Shown here piece after piece: positions 31,511 through 33,117 of a DNA stretch of 33,117 nucleotides (the first letter of the stretch is position 1; every line of letters starts with the position of its first letter). The notes beneath the pieces are model-generated. The model saw nothing but the letters and a program-made list of their open reading frames with translations. It did no database searches and had not been told where the DNA came from. The translations under genes were made by a program, and so were the position numbers. Where the stretch lies: contig CACZPK010000032.1 of NCBI GenBank assembly GCA_902783035.1, positions 1-33,117 on the forward strand, in the 5' to 3' direction. Source of the stretch: Oscillospiraceae bacterium. Lineage in GTDB: Bacteria > Bacillota > Clostridia > Oscillospirales > Oscillospiraceae.

Positions 31511-32923
31511 ATGAAACGTCCCTTTTCTCCTCTTGTCTGGCTCTGCGCCGCGGGCACGGTGGCTCTCGGCGCTCTGACCGTTTATGATCCCAACGGCGTA
31601 TATGCCGAATATGTTGCGGCGCTTGACCGCGACACCCCCGTCATTGCCGCGGTATTCAGTGCCGCGCAGGACGGCGTTTACCCCTGGACAGCCTTTTCGC
31701 AGCCGCAGAATGGGGCGGTATCTCCCGCCTATCGTCCGCTGAATGAAAGCGTCACCGATGAGGAAATGCGTTCCTCCGTCGGCAATGAAGAACCGTTCCG
31801 TGAGTCCTCCGCAGAAACGCTCCCCGCCGAAAGCGGCGTTCCCACCGTGGTCACCCCCTCCGTGGAGGTCGTCACCGCGCAAGAGATCAAGCCTGCTGAG
31901 GCGCCCGAAGCGGATGACAATAAGGGCAGCGCGTCTGCCGCCGATTTTGTCCCCGTGGGGATGGAGTGGTTCGACGATGCACTCTTTATCGGTGATTCCC
32001 ACACAGAAGGTTTTTGCGACTATGCCGGCGTACGCAACGCCACGTATTATTATAAGCGCGGTGTGGACATCTGGTCGGTGATGAACAAGGCGTTTGTCGG
32101 CGGCAAGCAAACCATTCCGCAGGCGCTTTCCACGCGGCAGTTCGGCAAGATCTACATCATGCTTGGCATCAATGAGATCGGTTGCGGCACAACGGAAAGT
32201 TTTGCTGCACAGTACGCCAAGGTCGTCGGTCAGCTGCGCGAGTTGCAACCCAATGCGTTGATTTACATTCAGGCGATTTTTCACACCTCGCAGAAAAAGT
32301 CTGTCAGCAGCCTCTACAATAACGATACCATCAATGCCCGCAACGAAGCGATTTCCCGCATTGCGGACGGTGAACATATCTTTTTTGTCAACTGCAACGA
32401 AGTCTTTGACGATGAAAGCGGTGCGCTGACGCCCGCTTATTCCGGTGACGGCGTGCATGTTAAGGCACCGTATTACACCATGTGGCGCGATTACTTGCTC
32501 CGCTTCGGCAGAGCCGGTGTTGCTGCTGTTTCTACCGTGTCCGAGGAGTCCGCAGCTACGGAGTCCCCTGCGCCTGTCACGGAGTCGCCCGCCCCGTCCG
32601 TACCCGCTCCCGCACCGGAAACGTCTGTTGCTCCCGAGAATACCCCCGCCCCCGCAGAGGCGCCAGCGCCCACTTCTGCGCCCGCAGCAGCAGAAACGCC
32701 CGTCCCTGAAGCAGCGGCACCTGCACCTGTGGCGCAAACGCCCGCCCCAGAGGCAGGAACGCCTGCCGATGCATCGGATGCTCCTGCTCCCGAAGCGGAG
32801 ACTCCCACGCCAGAACCGGAACCCTCCGCTCCCGAGGCAAATGTGCCGGTTGCGGAGCCGATCGACCCGGTTCCGGCACCCACAGAGAGCAGTGAAGAGC
32901 CCGCCGTGGAAAGCGCTGTCTAA
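31511..32923 (+). CDS. Membrane-anchored SGNH-hydrolase-like protein with Pro/Ala/Glu-rich tail
   Basis: Probable extracellular partner of the MBOAT protein, placing acetyl on, or removing it from, a surface polymer. The 470-residue product has one N-terminal membrane segment or uncleaved signal (about 7-25) and a linker to about 150. The SGNH-type domain (about 150-335) carries block I FIGDSHTEG with S163, block III LGINEIG (Asn then Glu in place of the usual GxND) and block V DGVHVK with D313 and H316. Residues about 340-470 are a low-complexity tail of Pro, Ala, Glu, Thr and Ser, a likely wall-spanning or spacer region with no LPxTG seen. Start ATG behind GAGGT. MBOAT/SGNH pairs (AlgI-AlgJ, PatA-PatB) support the role. 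Confidence 0.87.
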   Translation: MKRPFSPLVWLCAAGTVALGALTVYDPNGVYAEYVAALDRDTPVIAAVFSAAQDGVYPWTAFSQPQNGAVSPAYRPLNESVTDEEMRSSVGNEEPFRESSAETLPAESGVPTVVTPSVEVVTAQEIKPAEAPEADDNKGSASAADFVPVGMEWFDDALFIGDSHTEGFCDYAGVRNATYYYKRGVDIWSVMNKAFVGGKQTIPQALSTRQFGKIYIMLGINEIGCGTTESFAAQYAKVVGQLRELQPNALIYIQAIFHTSQKKSVSSLYNNDTINARNEAISRIADGEHIFFVNCNEVFDDESGALTPAYSGDGVHVKAPYYTMWRDYLLRFGRAGVAAVSTVSEESAATESPAPVTESPAPSVPAPAPETSVAPENTPAPAEAPAPTSAPAAAETPVPEAAAPAPVAQTPAPEAGTPADASDAPAPEAETPTPEPEPSAPEANVPVAEPIDPVPAPTESSEEPAVESAV

Positions 32924-32950
32924 AAAAACAAAATATTTCGAAAAAAGTTC

Positions 32951-32980
32951 TTGACATTAGCAGTCAATCTGTGCTATGCT
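32951..32980 (+). promoter_or_regulatory. Promoter of the tRNA operon
   Basis: Consensus TTGACA (32951-32956), 18 nt, extended -10 TGCTATGCT with TATGCT at 32975-32980. Start near 32987, about 28 nt before tRNA-Asp. No hairpin terminator was seen between the SGNH gene stop (32923) and this promoter. Confidence 0.8.
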
Positions 32981-33014
32981 ACACTTCGGTCGTGAAAAAC
33001 GGCCGAGGTGCGAT

Positions 33015-33091
<77 letters not shown>

Positions 33092-33094
33092 TTT

Positions 33095-33117
33095 GCTGCT
33101 GTAGCTCAGTAGGTAGA
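33095..33117 (+). tRNA. Second tRNA, 5' end only (cut by window edge)
   Basis: GCTGCTG (possible acceptor strand), TA, then GCTCAGTAGGTAGA, a standard D-arm. It begins 3 nt after tRNA-Asp, as in a tRNA cluster. The anticodon lies outside the window. The GCTGCTG start resembles clostridial tRNA-Thr, but the isotype is not established. Confidence 0.8.

Noticed and set aside
32500-32920. Repetitive-looking DNA in the SGNH gene tail as a tandem repeat array
   Set aside because: It encodes a Pro/Ala/Glu-rich protein tail with irregular spacing; there is no constant repeat unit at DNA level.

Overview
The window is about 33 kb of GC-rich DNA, densely packed and mostly on the minus strand. It looks like chromosome of a Clostridia member (Firmicutes), probably Oscillospiraceae/Ruminococcaceae-like. 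The grounds are the V-type ATPase operon order, a GlgC/GlgD glycogen operon, YlmH and DUF896 (YnzC-type) proteins, SLH and bacterial-SH3 surface proteins, paired short CHR transporters, strong AGGAGG-type ribosome sites and sigma-A-like promoters. The species cannot be named from sequence alone. Codon use looks uniform and there is no sign of an insertion sequence, prophage or CRISPR array.

Region 1 (1-6150, minus): a V-type ATPase operon read H-I-K-E-C-F-A, leaving the window inside catalytic subunit A. It has a clear promoter at 6122-6150. The K ring keeps the residue set known to bind sodium in Enterococcus NtpK. Region 2 (6151-8700): a lone O-antigen-ligase-type membrane protein, a divergent membrane-anchored SH3 protein with its own promoter and terminator, and a small NifX/NafY-like protein with a four-cysteine tail. 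Region 3 (8700-11760): an SLH-domain secreted protein followed by three strong hairpins, and a divergent CPA2-type cation/proton antiporter with a DD motif. Region 4 (11878-14709): an orphan peptide-type solute-binding lipoprotein behind a DEAD-box RNA helicase.

Region 5 (14860-23234, minus): a complete glycogen operon, glgB-glgC-glgD-glgA-glgP, covering ADP-glucose synthesis, elongation, branching and phosphorolysis. GlgB carries a histone-H1-like lysine/alanine tail. Region 6 (23337-26853, minus): an XpaC-like membrane protein, a DUF896 protein, YlmH (S4 RNA-binding) with a possibly leaderless start, and a zinc-ribbon membrane protein with two extracellular Ig-like domains. Region 7 (27063-29907): uridine kinase (+), facing a tightly coupled birA-chr-chr operon (-) across a bidirectional terminator; a BirA-box-like sequence overlaps the birA promoter. 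Region 8 (30104-33117, plus): an MBOAT acyltransferase with an SGNH-hydrolase partner (probable extracellular polymer acetylation), then tRNA-Asp and the start of a second tRNA.

No clearly new multi-gene system is visible. The best leads are the H1-like tail on GlgB, the triple hairpin behind the SLH gene, the BirA-box candidate at birA, the hairpins inside the V-ATPase operon, and the orphan C-terminal domain of the SLH protein.
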